Of a stretch of DNA of 64,000 bases, positions 53,507 to 61,950 are shown one piece after another. The stretch lies in assembly GCF_003946515.1 (NCBI RefSeq), contig NZ_RHOM01000013.1, positions 1-64,000 of the forward strand. Direction: 5' to 3'. The notes below the pieces were generated by a model that saw only the letters and a list, made by a program, of their open reading frames with translations, searched no databases and was not told the origin of the DNA. This DNA comes from Companilactobacillus zhongbaensis (GTDB lineage Bacteria > Bacillota > Bacilli > Lactobacillales > Lactobacillaceae). The stretch's first letter is position 1, and every line of letters starts with the position of its first letter. The position numbers and the translations under genes are program-made.

Positions 53507-53785
53507 AAACTGAGATAGACCGAAAAGAGTAGGGCAGGAAAAAGCGCCAATTTATACACAAAAAATCGGTCCCACCCAAAAAAATAAGAATGGTTATTAG
53601 ACCACTATCTAGGTGGAGGGGCGGGGCGCTATATGGGCTCAGCCGCGAAATTTCACTTAGCGGTTTACCGCTTAGTGAAAGACCCAGCTTTGAAACAAGC
53701 GAGCGGTTTATGCTCGATTGGTTCAAAGTGGGTCCGCAGCGTTCCAGTCTCATATAGCGCCCCGCCCCGGAACCGGCAGTGAACC
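53507..53785 (-). repeat. Structured dispersed element, copy E8
   Basis: The head GGTTCACTGCCGG is at 53785 on the minus strand. The outer stem ggggcggggcgctatatg is shared with E4. The inner loop framework (ctggaacgctgcggaccca, aaagctgggtcttt) is that of E7, E9 and E10. The tail (aaactgagatagac) is of type A. The copy thus mixes modules of both types. It faces E7 tail to tail. Confidence 0.88.
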
Positions 53786-53819
53786 ACCAACAAAACTACC
53801 CCCACTATCCCAATACAAT

Positions 53820-53854
53820 AAAAAAAGCCAACTCCATAAAATGAAGTTAGCTTA
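53820..53854 (-). terminator. Terminator of nrdHIEF
   Basis: On the minus strand a stem aagctaactt / gagttggctt with wobble pairs is followed by a T-run just after the nrdF stop. Confidence 0.75.
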
Positions 53855-53861
53855 AAAATAA

Positions 53862-54836
53862 CTAATCAGAATTACGACCAATATCATAATCATCATCTTT
53901 CATAGCCTCAACCTTACCCATCAAATAACCATTACCAACCTGAGAAAAGAAATCATGGTTGGAAGTTCCAGTTGAGATACCATTCATAACAATAGGATTA
54001 ACATCCTCAGCGTTCCCATCAGGGAAAAGAGGACTTTGACCTAAGTTCATCAAGGCCTTATTAGCGTTGTATCTTAAGAAGACCAACACTTCTTCAGTCC
54101 AGCCGATGTCATCGTAAAGAGTGTGCGTGTACTTTTCTTCATTGTCGTAAAGCTCATAAAGAAGGTCGTACATCCATTCTTGCAATTTGCCTTGTTCGTC
54201 TTCTGACAATTCGTTGAAGGCGAGTTGGAACTTGTAGCCGATAAATGTTCCGTGGACTGATTCGTCACGGATGATCAACTTGATGATCTCGGCCACGTTG
54301 GCTAATTTGTTGTTTCCTAAGTAATAAAGTGGTGTGTAAAATCCTGAATAGAACAAGAATGTTTCAAGGAAGACACTAGCTACTTTTTTCTGGATGCCTG
54401 TTCCGTGTTGGTAGATCTCGTTGATGATCTTAGCTTTCTTTTGAAGGAATTCGTTGTGGTCGGTCCAGTCAAAAATTTCTTCGATCTCTTCAGCAGTATT
54501 TAAAGTACTGAAGATCGATGAATAACTCTTGGCGTGAACAGATTCCATGAATTGGATGTTGTTGAAGACGGCTGTCTCAGCTTGAGTACGGACATCTTTT
54601 CTGATTTGTTCGATCCCGTCTTCTGATTGGAGTGTGTCTAGCAGCGTTAAACCACCAAAAACGTGTCCAACTAGAGTATGTTCAGTCTCGTTTAATGTCC
54701 GCCAATCATCGACGTCATTTGATAGTGGGATACGAGTATCCAACCAAAATTGTGATGTAAGTTTTTCCCAAGTAGCTTTGTCGACTTGGTCTTCAATTTT
54801 GTTCCAGTTTATGGCTTTGTAGTATGTATCGACCAT
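53862..54836 (-). CDS. nrdF: Class Ib ribonucleotide reductase, beta subunit NrdF
   Basis: This 324-residue protein carries the dimetal-tyrosyl radical cofactor that starts ribonucleotide reduction by NrdE. Metal ligands and the radical tyrosine are in recognisable motifs: FMESVHAKSYSSIF (Glu, His, Tyr), FLETFLFYSGFY (Glu) and IIRDESVHGTF (Glu, His). An acidic C-terminal tail (DDDYDIGRNSD) provides contact with NrdE. Length is normal for the family. AGGAGGA precedes the ATG. It is the last gene of nrdHIEF, 44 bases after nrdE, followed by a terminator. With NrdI it would use manganese or iron. Confidence 0.97.
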   Translation of the reverse strand: MVDTYYKAINWNKIEDQVDKATWEKLTSQFWLDTRIPLSNDVDDWRTLNETEHTLVGHVFGGLTLLDTLQSEDGIEQIRKDVRTQAETAVFNNIQFMESVHAKSYSSIFSTLNTAEEIEEIFDWTDHNEFLQKKAKIINEIYQHGTGIQKKVASVFLETFLFYSGFYTPLYYLGNNKLANVAEIIKLIIRDESVHGTFIGYKFQLAFNELSEDEQGKLQEWMYDLLYELYDNEEKYTHTLYDDIGWTEEVLVFLRYNANKALMNLGQSPLFPDGNAEDVNPIVMNGISTGTSNHDFFSQVGNGYLMGKVEAMKDDDYDIGRNSD

Positions 54837-54880
54837 TTAAAATAATCCTCCTGAGTGAATCTAAAGTGAATCTGAAAAAA

Positions 54881-57046
54881 TTAAATTGAGCAGCTTTCGC
54901 ATTCGTTACTACCAATCTCATCATTGTTTTCCGTAAATGTTCTTACGTAGTAAAGTGACTTGATACCTTGATAATAGGCATAGTTACGTAAAATACTGAG
55001 ATCACGAGTTGTTTGCTTAGTATCAGTCTTCCATTCGTAAATTCCTTCTGGGATCTCTGAACGGAGGAATAAGGTCAAACTCATTCCTTGATCGACGTGC
55101 TTTTGAGCAGCAGCGTAGATGTCGATAACTTTACGCATATCAGTATCGTAAGCTGACTTGTAATACTTGATCGTATCGTTACTCAATAGTGGAGCTGGGA
55201 AGTATAGCTTACCGTTTTTCTTTTCTTGACGTTCCTCTACTAAACGAGTGATTGGTTGAAGGCTCGCACTAGTATTGTTGACATATGAGATCGAACCTGT
55301 AGGCGCAACAGCAAGACGGTATTCATTGTACAAACCGTATTTTTGGACACTGTCTTTAAGTGCTTGCCAGTCTTCTTTAGTTGGGATATCGATATCTTTG
55401 AAGAGTTCCTTGACTCTGGCTAGTTTAGGAGCAAAGTCTTCGCTGATATATTTGTCGAAGTAAGAACCATTAGCATAGTCAGACTTTTCAAAATTATAAA
55501 AAGTTTCTTTGCGGTCCTTAGCGATTTGGTTACTTTCCATCAATGTCCAGTAGTTGAGCAAGAGGAAGTAAACGCCAGTGAACTCGATCGATTCGGGTGA
55601 ACCGTATTCGATCTGGTTCTTAGCTAAGAAAGTATGAAGTCCCATAGCACCTAGTCCAACTGAGTGGCTCAGTTTGTTACCGTGAGCAACAGAAGGAACA
55701 GCAACGATGTTTGAAGCGTCTGAAACGTAAGTCAAAGCACGCATCATTGAACGAACTGATTTACCGAAATCAGGACTGTCCATCATGTTCAAGATGTTAG
55801 TTGAACCAAGGTTACAACTGACATCTGTTCCCATTTTGACGTATTCTTGAGCATCGTTTAGTTCTGAAGGAATCTGAACTTGTTGGATCTCAGTACATAA
55901 GTTACTCATGATGACCTTACCGTCGATCGGATTAGCACGGTTAACGGTGTCGATATTCAAGACATAAGGGTAACCTGATTCTTGTTGTAACTTACTGATC
56001 TCGTCTTCAAGTTCACGAGCTTCAATTTTGTATTTTTTAATGCGGTCATCTTTGACCATGTTGTCGTATTCTTTAGTAATATCCACGTAAGAAAATGGAA
56101 CGCCATAAACTCTTTCAACGGAGTAAGGGCTGAATAAGTACATGTCTTTGTTCTCACGAACTAATTCATAATACTTATCAGGAACGATAACACCGAGTGA
56201 CAAAGTCTTCACACGGATCTTTTCGTCGGCGTTTTCTTTCTTAGCAGACAAGAAGTCAATGATATCAGGATGGAAGACGTTCAAATAAACGGCTCCGGCA
56301 CCTTGTCTTTGACCTAATTGGTTACTGTAACTGAAAGAATCTTCCAACAATTTCATAACTGGCAAGACACCAGATGAAGAATTGTCGATTCCCTTGATAG
56401 GTGAGCCTGATTCACGCAAGTTTGACAAGGTGATACCAACACCACCACCGATACGTGATAGTTGCAGGGCACTGTTGACAGTCCGACCAATACTATTCAT
56501 ATCGTCAGTTACTTGGAGTAAGAAACAAGAAACGTATTCTCCACGACGTTTTCTACCAGCATTCAAAAATGAAGGAGTAGCTGGTTGATAACGTTGTGCG
56601 ATCATTTCTGTTGCCAATGACTTAGCTAATTCTTGGTCACCATTAGCGAAAAGCAAGGCATTAAAAAGGATCCGCATTTCGTAATTTTCCAAATACAAGT
56701 CGCCATCGTTAGTCTTGATCACGTATTGGTTGTAAAACTTATAAGCAGCCATAAATGACTTAAATTGGAAATGTTGATCCATCAAAAAGTTATAAAGATC
56801 TTCGATGAAGTCGAATGGATATTTATCGATGACCTCGTGTTCGATGAAATCGCCGTCTAACAAGTAGTCGATGTGATCTCTAAAAGAGTCAAATTTCTTA
56901 GTGTTAGGTTCAACATTCTCATTGAAAAAAGCCTTAATGGCTTCTTGATCTTTGTTTAGTGGAATTGTATTGTCCACTGGAATATTAATTTCATTATTTA
57001 ATTTGAAGTAACTTACATTAGTTACGTCCAGGTTGTTTAGCCCCAA
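54881..57046 (-). CDS. nrdE: Class Ib ribonucleotide reductase, alpha subunit NrdE
   Basis: This 721-residue protein is the catalytic subunit that reduces ribonucleoside diphosphates to deoxy forms. The redox and radical cysteines sit in EYVSCFLLQV and GTDVSCNLGS. The family segment SNLCTEIQQ is present. The C-terminal ECESCSI holds the Cys pair that is re-reduced by NrdH. The start is a TTG at 57046 within the end of nrdI (29-base overlap). It is chosen because GLNNLDVTNVSYFKLNNEIN aligns with the usual NrdE N-terminus; no ATG fits. The gene belongs to the nrdHIEF operon and is presumably repressed by NrdR through the boxes upstream of nrdH. Confidence 0.96.
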   Translation of the reverse strand: MGLNNLDVTNVSYFKLNNEINIPVDNTIPLNKDQEAIKAFFNENVEPNTKKFDSFRDHIDYLLDGDFIEHEVIDKYPFDFIEDLYNFLMDQHFQFKSFMAAYKFYNQYVIKTNDGDLYLENYEMRILFNALLFANGDQELAKSLATEMIAQRYQPATPSFLNAGRKRRGEYVSCFLLQVTDDMNSIGRTVNSALQLSRIGGGVGITLSNLRESGSPIKGIDNSSSGVLPVMKLLEDSFSYSNQLGQRQGAGAVYLNVFHPDIIDFLSAKKENADEKIRVKTLSLGVIVPDKYYELVRENKDMYLFSPYSVERVYGVPFSYVDITKEYDNMVKDDRIKKYKIEARELEDEISKLQQESGYPYVLNIDTVNRANPIDGKVIMSNLCTEIQQVQIPSELNDAQEYVKMGTDVSCNLGSTNILNMMDSPDFGKSVRSMMRALTYVSDASNIVAVPSVAHGNKLSHSVGLGAMGLHTFLAKNQIEYGSPESIEFTGVYFLLLNYWTLMESNQIAKDRKETFYNFEKSDYANGSYFDKYISEDFAPKLARVKELFKDIDIPTKEDWQALKDSVQKYGLYNEYRLAVAPTGSISYVNNTSASLQPITRLVEERQEKKNGKLYFPAPLLSNDTIKYYKSAYDTDMRKVIDIYAAAQKHVDQGMSLTLFLRSEIPEGIYEWKTDTKQTTRDLSILRNYAYYQGIKSLYYVRTFTENNDEIGSNECESCSI

Positions 57047-57407
57047 ATTCGTTCACTACTTTCTTGAAATTTTCTACGTCTTTATCGGTTCCGTTGAATT
57101 CAAATTCAAATACGACTGGGACGTCTAAGCCTTTAGCGATGTCTCTGGCAGTGTGGTTGTACAGAGTATTGAAGTTACGGTTTCCGCCTCCCGCAACACC
57201 AACACAGTTATCGGCATTTCCTTTGTATTGAAGGAAATCGATCACTGAGTCCATCATATCGTCATCGTAAGAAGGTACGATGAGAATAAACGACCGACCC
57301 ATTTCGTGAAACGGGTCGGCGTCAGTAATTTGATATGCATCCAAACCAGTTTTCTTAACAAATCTTACGGTTTGGCCTGTGATTGAATAAAAAGCGATGT
57401 CTACCAT
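57018..57407 (-). CDS. nrdI: NrdI flavodoxin-like activator of NrdF
   Basis: This 129-residue flavodoxin-like protein supplies oxidant for assembly of the manganese-tyrosyl cofactor of NrdF. FMN-binding loops are visible: FYSITGQTVRFVKK at the N-terminus, PSYDDD in the middle and GVAGGGNRNFNTLY. It lies three bases after nrdH and overlaps nrdE, the standard gene order. Confidence 0.95.
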   Translation of the reverse strand: MVDIAFYSITGQTVRFVKKTGLDAYQITDADPFHEMGRSFILIVPSYDDDMMDSVIDFLQYKGNADNCVGVAGGGNRNFNTLYNHTARDIAKGLDVPVVFEFEFNGTDKDVENFKKVVNEFGAKQPGRN

Positions 57408-57410
57408 TGA

Positions 57411-57641
57411 CTAGCCTACTAGTCCTTTAAGACTATCTGGGCGGAAGCCAACGATTGGATCACTATTTCCAGGCATTACTACAGGGACGCTTTGGTATCC
57501 TTGTTGTTTTAAGTAATCAAGATATTGTGGTTGTTGGTTGATATTTCTTTCTTCGAATTGTACGTTATGTTCTTTTAAGTATCTCTTTGTCATTCTGCAT
57601 TGCATGCAGTTGTTTTTGCTATATACGATTACGTTGTTCAT
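57411..57641 (-). CDS. nrdH: Glutaredoxin-like NrdH
   Basis: This 76-residue thioredoxin-fold protein has redox motif CMQC (residues 12-15) followed by RMTKRYLKEHNVQFEERN. A VPVV cis-proline segment and the C-terminal GFRPDSLKGL, typical of NrdH, follow. It passes electrons to NrdE. The start is ATG 57641, with AAAGGGG upstream. The longer frame to 57785 would include the NrdR boxes and promoter, so it is rejected. First gene of the operon. Confidence 0.95.
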   Translation of the reverse strand: MNNVIVYSKNNCMQCRMTKRYLKEHNVQFEERNINQQPQYLDYLKQQGYQSVPVVMPGNSDPIVGFRPDSLKGLVG

Positions 57642-57698
57642 AATGGTGGTCCCCTTTGTTAATGTTTCAAAGACTAGTTTAAAACAACCAAACTCAAT

Positions 57699-57745
57699 AT
57701 ACAAGATGTAGTGTCTGAATATTTGCGAAACACTGTATTTAGTGT
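57699..57745 (-). promoter_or_regulatory. Two NrdR boxes upstream of nrdHIEF
   Basis: On the minus strand ACACTAAATACAGTGT (57730-57745) and ACACTACATCTTGTAT (57699-57714) match the NrdR box pattern. They are 31 bases apart, about three helical turns, as is usual. Confidence 0.87.
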
Positions 57746-57898
57746 GTGAAACAGTGATGGGACGGGCTTTAAAGAATTTTTTCATGAAAAAGCTGCCAAG
57801 TGTTTCAATTTCGAAAAAAAACTTCGTTTCGTGTTAAAATTGTCTTATCAATAAAAATTGATGTAGAACAAATAACCATTGGATTTGAGGAGATTAAC

Positions 57899-58525
57899 AT
57901 GAACGGATGGAATTTCATAGGGATACTCGCTTGGATTATTGTTATTGCTCTTTTATTCATCGTAGTATTTAACATTAGAAATCGTCACTTAAAGATCTTA
58001 GTGGAACACAAGAAGAAAATCACTTGGAAGACGATCTGTCTCGATATCGTGGAGATATTAGTCGTTATCGCCGCAGTGATCGGGATGTTATACATGTCGC
58101 TTTTTTCCCGCGTAGATCTGAACAACAAGCAAGATATTGCTGTTACTTATAAATACGACCCAATGATCGTCCAGACACGATCTGATGGACAAGGCTATTA
58201 TGTCAAGATCGATAAGTCTAACCCTAATAAGGGGACGAACGTCTATCAATATTGGATCAACAATTCGACTTATACCGTTTCTAGTCGTGAAGCAACTATT
58301 TCAGATGCTACTTTGCCGTTCAACGTATCTGGCGTTCATTTGAATTGGCCAATGAAGAAGATCAAGCAAATGGACAGTAAGTACCAACATGCTTACGTAA
58401 TCACTGCCGAGGCTAGGTATAAGAATAATTTCGTCAATGGACTAGGATTACGTGCCGGACGTTTTGCGTCTGAATACCGTGTTATCCGTGTCCCAGAAAG
58501 ATCGTTCATTAACGTTTCAAGATAA
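57899..58525 (+). CDS. LVIS_2131 family protein
   Basis: About 208 residues. Two N-terminal membrane segments (WNFIGILAWIIVIALLFIVVF and LDIVEILVVIAAVIGMLYM) precede an outside domain of about 130 residues (KYDPMIVQTRSDGQGYYVKID...YRVIRVPERSFINVSR). This layout and sequence match the lactobacillus-specific LVIS_2131 family, whose role is unknown. ATG 57899 is chosen because GAGGAG precedes it, while the upstream 33 codons have no site. It is divergent from nrdH and ends before a strong bidirectional terminator. Confidence 0.82.
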   Translation: MNGWNFIGILAWIIVIALLFIVVFNIRNRHLKILVEHKKKITWKTICLDIVEILVVIAAVIGMLYMSLFSRVDLNNKQDIAVTYKYDPMIVQTRSDGQGYYVKIDKSNPNKGTNVYQYWINNSTYTVSSREATISDATLPFNVSGVHLNWPMKKIKQMDSKYQHAYVITAEARYKNNFVNGLGLRAGRFASEYRVIRVPERSFINVSR

Positions 58526-58583
58526 AAGACTAAACGCTTGTTTTGACTTAGGTATTTCGTATAATTTAAGTCAAAGCAACGAA

Positions 58584-58618
58584 AAAAGGGGCTAAACCAG
58601 TTGTGGTTTAGCCCCTTA
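58584..58618. terminator. Bidirectional terminator
   Basis: A perfect stem aaggggctaaacca / tggtttagcccctt lies between convergent genes. Confidence 0.85.
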
Positions 58619-58629
58619 GTGTTCAAAAA

Positions 58630-58839
58630 CTACTTAGCTTTTGACATCTTTTTAGCACTAACAACGATCTTGTTGTTTAGTTCCATCTTATTTGGGTCAT
58701 CTTTAGGATCGTTTTTTACGATTTCAACTAATGCTGAATGTTCGTAGACTTTTTCAACTTTTCCTTGGAATTCGTAATCCATGTCTTCGTCAACTTTGCA
58801 GTTGTATGTTTCGCCAACTTTAATATCTTCAATTTTCAT
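58630..58839 (-). CDS. DUF2187 family protein
   Basis: This 69-residue small soluble protein is an SH3-like beta-barrel by family: GETYNCKVDEDMDYEFQGKVEKVYEHSALVEI, followed by KIVVSAKKM. DUF2187 proteins occur in lactobacilli and bacilli, and their function is not known. ATG 58839 is chosen with GAGGAG seven bases upstream; the two-codon-longer TTG start is less well placed. It is monocistronic. Confidence 0.87.
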   Translation of the reverse strand: MKIEDIKVGETYNCKVDEDMDYEFQGKVEKVYEHSALVEIVKNDPKDDPNKMELNNKIVVSAKKMSKAK

Positions 58840-58931
58840 ATTCAAACTCCTCTAGAGTTATTTACTTAACAGACTAGTATCATAATATAGTAGTTAAAAT
58901 ATTTCAAACTAAATGCAACGGGATAAATATC

Positions 58932-59483
58932 ATGAATAAAAAAATCATAGTCATCACTGGTGCCTCAGGTACTGGTAAAACAACTATTAGTCGCTATTTG
59001 GAGGAGAAATATCAAATTCCTCACGTAATTACACATACTTCACGGGCTCCACGCGCTGGTGAGCAAAATGGGGTCGACTATTATTTCGAAACTAATGAAA
59101 GTTTTGAACGAAACCACTATTTAGAAAGAGTTGAATATAGTGGTAACAAATACGGTTCTTCCGAAGAAGGACTACAAAAGGCCTGGGAAAAAGCCGATAT
59201 TGCCTCGATCGTCCTCGATTCTAAGGGTGCGATCGCTTATCGCAAGAAGTACGGCCAAGATTGCATAGTGATTTTTATGAAGGTCGACCCCGAACTCATC
59301 GCCAATCGATTACGCCAAAGAGGGGATGAAGAGCACCGTGTCGCCCAGCGATTAGTAAGTGAAGAAAATCGCAGGGACTTTGAAATTCCTAAGGAATTAT
59401 ATAGAAATCATTATGAAATCATAAACAAAGACATAAGAAATACTAAAGATTGTGTCGATGAGATCATAAAGTCAATCGAATAA
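58932..59483 (+). CDS. Guanylate kinase-like nucleoside monophosphate kinase
   Basis: This 183-residue protein has the guanylate kinase layout: P-loop GASGTGKTT (residues 10-18), the GMP-binding HTSRAPRAGEQNGVDYYF segment, YSGNKYGSS, and a late basic lid (RLRQRGDEEHRVAQRL). It would convert GMP to GDP or act on a related nucleotide. Lactobacilli usually carry a housekeeping gmk elsewhere, next to rpoZ. This stand-alone copy is shorter than the usual 200 or so residues and lacks that context, so it is probably a paralogue. It ends in a long private terminator. Confidence 0.87.
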   Translation: MNKKIIVITGASGTGKTTISRYLEEKYQIPHVITHTSRAPRAGEQNGVDYYFETNESFERNHYLERVEYSGNKYGSSEEGLQKAWEKADIASIVLDSKGAIAYRKKYGQDCIVIFMKVDPELIANRLRQRGDEEHRVAQRLVSEENRRDFEIPKELYRNHYEIINKDIRNTKDCVDEIIKSIE

Positions 59484-59488
59484 TTCAA

Positions 59489-59548
59489 AAAATGTCCAGA
59501 AAAACCGAAAGAAGGAATCCCTTAAAATCGGCTTTTCTGGACATTTAA
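59489..59548 (+). terminator. Long terminator hairpin
   Basis: Aaatgtccagaaaa near 59490 pairs with ttttctggacattt near 59535-59548, with ccga/tcgg inside. A T-rich end follows. Confidence 0.75.
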
Positions 59549-59587
59549 TTTTTTATAAATAAAAGTGTAACATTCTTATTTAACGTT

Positions 59588-59604
59588 TGTAACAGTTATG
59601 AAAT
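59588..59604 (+). promoter_or_regulatory. WalR-box-like site upstream of the NlpC/P60 gene
   Basis: TGTAAC-N5-TGAAAT is one base from the WalR direct-repeat pattern (TGTWAH-N5-TGTWAH). WalRK controls peptidoglycan hydrolase genes in Firmicutes, which fits the gene downstream. A tatagt -10-like sequence follows. Confidence 0.4.
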
Positions 59605-59703
59605 ATTCCTAGAGTATAGTGTTCATCGTTGAGTGATAAAAATAACTTATGAATTTTAAAAACTAAAAAATACAAACACACCATTTATGGGGGAAATTTA
59701 ATT

Positions 59704-60435
59704 TTGAATATTAAGAAAAGTCTTGTTACATTTACAGCCGCAGCATCATTAGCCGTTACAGGTTTTGGTCTTACAAACCTTGCCGGAAACACAGAAACAC
59801 ACACAGCACATGCTGCTACTACAATCACAGAAGGCGTTCCTTCAGTTGTTACAACTACAACAACTGCTAAGTTATACACAGAACCTTCATCAAACTCAAA
59901 ACTTGAAGGTCGTTCATTAGCTGAAAACACACCTTGGGCTGTTGGCCAAGCTGCTAAAGATGACGCTGGTAACGTTTGGTACTTCGTAGGTACAAACGCA
60001 TGGGTTAGAGCCGTTGACGTTAAAGAAGGTCTTCCAGTTCAAGAAGAAGCAGCTACACAAGCTCCTTCAACTCAATCAGCTGTTGACTCATTGATCAATA
60101 CTGCTAAATCATTTATCGGTACACCTTATGTATGGGGTGGAAAGACACCAAGTGGTTTTGACTGCTCAGGTTTCACATCATACGTATACCAACAAGCAAC
60201 AGGTAAGAGCATCGGTGGTTACACTGTAGCTCAAGAATCAGCTGGACAACACGAATCAGTTCAATCAGCATCAGCTGGTGACTTATTATTCTGGGGTAAC
60301 CAAGGTTCAACATACCACGTAGGTATCTATCTTGGAAACAACCAATACATCGCTGCACCTCAACCAGGTGAATCAGTTAAGGTTGCTAATATTTCTAGCT
60401 ACTTTATGCCTTCATTTGCTGTTAAGGTTCTATAA
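59704..60435 (+). CDS. Secreted NlpC/P60 peptidoglycan endopeptidase
   Basis: This 243-residue protein has a signal peptide (residues 1-36, cleavage near AHAA). An SH3-like wall-binding region follows (residues 45-105: KLYTEPSSNSKLEGRSL...WYFVGTNAWVRAVDV). The catalytic NlpC/P60 domain is C-terminal. The catalytic Cys is in FDCSGFTSYVYQ, the His in YHVGIYLG, and a polar residue in APQPGE. It cleaves stem peptides of the cell wall during growth or separation. The start is TTG 59704 after GGGGGAAA; no ATG fits the signal peptide. Codon choice (aca, tca, gct, gaa) is strongly biased, as in highly expressed genes. Confidence 0.94.
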   Translation: MNIKKSLVTFTAAASLAVTGFGLTNLAGNTETHTAHAATTITEGVPSVVTTTTTAKLYTEPSSNSKLEGRSLAENTPWAVGQAAKDDAGNVWYFVGTNAWVRAVDVKEGLPVQEEAATQAPSTQSAVDSLINTAKSFIGTPYVWGGKTPSGFDCSGFTSYVYQQATGKSIGGYTVAQESAGQHESVQSASAGDLLFWGNQGSTYHVGIYLGNNQYIAAPQPGESVKVANISSYFMPSFAVKVL

Positions 60436-60451
60436 TTTTAAATATTATTCT

Positions 60452-60485
60452 TTTGAGTCAGACGTTTTTCGTCTGGCTCTTTTTT
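60452..60485 (+). terminator. Terminator of the NlpC/P60 gene
   Basis: A ten-pair stem gagtcagacg / cgtctggctc is followed by a T-run. Confidence 0.88.
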
Positions 60486-60516
60486 TGGTTTTGGGCTGGT
60501 TTTTGCTTGATATTTT

Positions 60517-60757
60517 TGGGTGGTGGTTCACTGCCGGTTCTGCGGGAGGTTCCGGGAATTGCGCCGTGGAACGCTGCGGACCCACTTTGAGCTATCCAAG
60601 GAAAACCGCCTTGGACATCTCAAAGCTGGGTCTTTTCGTAAGCACGGCCCATGCCGTGCAAACGAAAATTTCGCGGCTGACGGCGAATTCCCTCCACCTC
60701 CCGCAGAACCTAGGGTAGTTAAAAACTAGCTGTTTTTGTGGGGGTACGGTATTTAGT
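60517..60757 (+). repeat. Structured dispersed element, copy E9 (type B)
   Basis: The head GGTTCACTGCCGG is at 60525. The outer stem ggttctgcgggagg / cctcccgcagaacc is perfect, extended by gggaatt/aattccc and cgccg/cggcg. The inner hairpins are tccaagg/ccttgga and gcacggc/gccgtgc. The tail ends tttttgtgggggtacggtatttag. It faces E10 tail to tail across 1.2 kb. Confidence 0.9.
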
Positions 60758-60827
60758 TTTATCTCAGTGGACTGTTTTGGTTGAGTTGGTGGTACTTAGG
60801 TTTATTTGTTCCTAGGAGTTTTATTTG

Positions 60828-60953
60828 ATGCTATCTATCTTTTGGATTTTTGTTTTTCGGTTATCATCGGGGAGTTCCAGTTCCAGTTCCAGTTCCAGTT
60901 CCAGTTCCAGTTCCAGTTCCAGTTCCAGTTCCAGTTCTAGTTCTAGTTTCTAA
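60828..60953 (+). CDS. Possible micro-ORF: hydrophobic start and poly-serine tail
   Basis: ATG 60828 has AGGAG nine bases upstream and encodes MLSIFWIFVFRLSSG, then 12 Ser-Ser pairs, then a short end and TAA, 41 residues in all. The serine tail is made by the hexanucleotide repeat at 60873-60950, so repeat-number change would lengthen or shorten the tail without shifting the frame. It may instead be non-coding repeat sequence; there is no homologue I can name. Confidence 0.3.
   Translation: MLSIFWIFVFRLSSGSSSSSSSSSSSSSSSSSSSSSSSSSF
60873..60950 (+). repeat. Hexanucleotide microsatellite (agttcc)n
   Basis: Ten agttcc units, two agttct units and one agtttc unit stand in tandem. Slippage would change the length by multiples of six. 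Confidence 0.95.
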
Positions 60954-61093
60954 ATTCTTGATGACTGGCTTTGTGCTTTTGCTTTCTATTGGTCTGCTTT
61001 GGTGACTGGATTTTTTGTTTGGGGGTTTTTGCGGTGACTTTGGGGATTTTTAGTGCTATTATTTTTTTGAAATTATAATGTGGGGTGATTGGT

Positions 61094-61477
61094 ATGCATA
61101 TTGGACATGTTGGTGTTTTTGTTCAAGACTTGGATAAGATCGTGGCTTTTTACAAGCGTTATTTTGATGTTAAGGTTTCTGATGCGTACCATAATGAGAA
61201 GACTTCTTTTACTTCGCGCTTTTTGTCATTTGATGATGGTGCTAAGTTGGAAGTTTGCTCTCGTGATGATCTCCGCAATGTCGATCGTTCAGGATATCCG
61301 GTGGGCTTTCAACATATCGTCATTTCGCTAGGCTCAGAGCAAGATGTTGATGAGTTGACCGAACGGATCGAAGACGATGGCTATGATCATTTGGACGGTC
61401 CAAGAGTAACTGGTGATGGCTATTATGAAAGTGTCGTGGCTGATCCAGAAGGAAATTTGATTGAACTAACAGTTTAA
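61094..61477 (+). CDS. VOC-family (glyoxalase/dioxygenase fold) protein
   Basis: This 127-residue protein is a single vicinal-oxygen-chelate domain of two beta-alpha-beta-beta-beta modules. The first begins MHIGHVGVFVQDLDKIVAFYKRYF, with His at residue 5 as a likely metal ligand. The second has FQHIVISLGS, and the protein ends YYESVVADPEGNLIELTV with the conserved Glu. Members include glyoxalases, thiol transferases and antibiotic-resistance proteins; the substrate is not readable. ATG 61094 is chosen because GGGGTGA is seven bases upstream. No terminator is evident, but a separate RNA-like gene follows. Confidence 0.88.
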   Translation: MHIGHVGVFVQDLDKIVAFYKRYFDVKVSDAYHNEKTSFTSRFLSFDDGAKLEVCSRDDLRNVDRSGYPVGFQHIVISLGSEQDVDELTERIEDDGYDHLDGPRVTGDGYYESVVADPEGNLIELTV

Positions 61478-61580
61478 TTTAAGAAAACAACCGATCCGAT
61501 TTTTTGCAATAATGGACATTTTTCAAGCTTCTGTAGAATAGGAAACTTGTCTTAATTTATTGCTTAGAAATCCAAATGGA

Positions 61581-61800
61581 TATGGTAAAATAGTAAAGCA
61601 ACACAAATTGATGTTGCCCTGCTAAATCAACAGGTAAAAAAACATAAAACGTGTTTCATCGAACACGAGTTTTAAATATAGTTAGCTTTTAAACTAGCTA
61701 CATCGAATTATGAAGAGGAAAATAAACCGGAGACGAGAATCCAGTTTATAAAAAAGCCCCAATTTTGGCCCTGAGAAACCAAAATTGGAGCTTTTTTTGT
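61581..61800 (+). ncRNA. Probable structured small RNA with extended -10 promoter
   Basis: TGGTAAAAT (61583-61591) is an extended -10 sequence. From about 61598 come successive hairpins: GCAACA/TGTTGC (61598-61617), CCTG/CAGG (61618-61634), CGTGTT/AACACG and TAGTT/AACTA. ATAAACcGG/CCaGTTTAT follows, then the terminator. There is no ORF with a ribosome-binding site and no gene follows on this strand. I cannot name the family. Confidence 0.55.
61752..61797 (+). terminator. Terminator of the small RNA
   Basis: The stem aagccccaattttgg / ccaaaattggagctt (one mismatch) is followed by seven T. Confidence 0.85.
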
Positions 61801-61950
61801 ACCAAAAATAGGACGCTTTTAACCACTATCTTAATAGCAACCGATGAGAACGAAAAGCAAAAATAAACAAGATAGAACGAGAAGACGGGATCGTAAGAAC
61901 GCGGAAAGATTAAACGTAACAAAACTAGTCAAAACAATTTTCCACTATAA

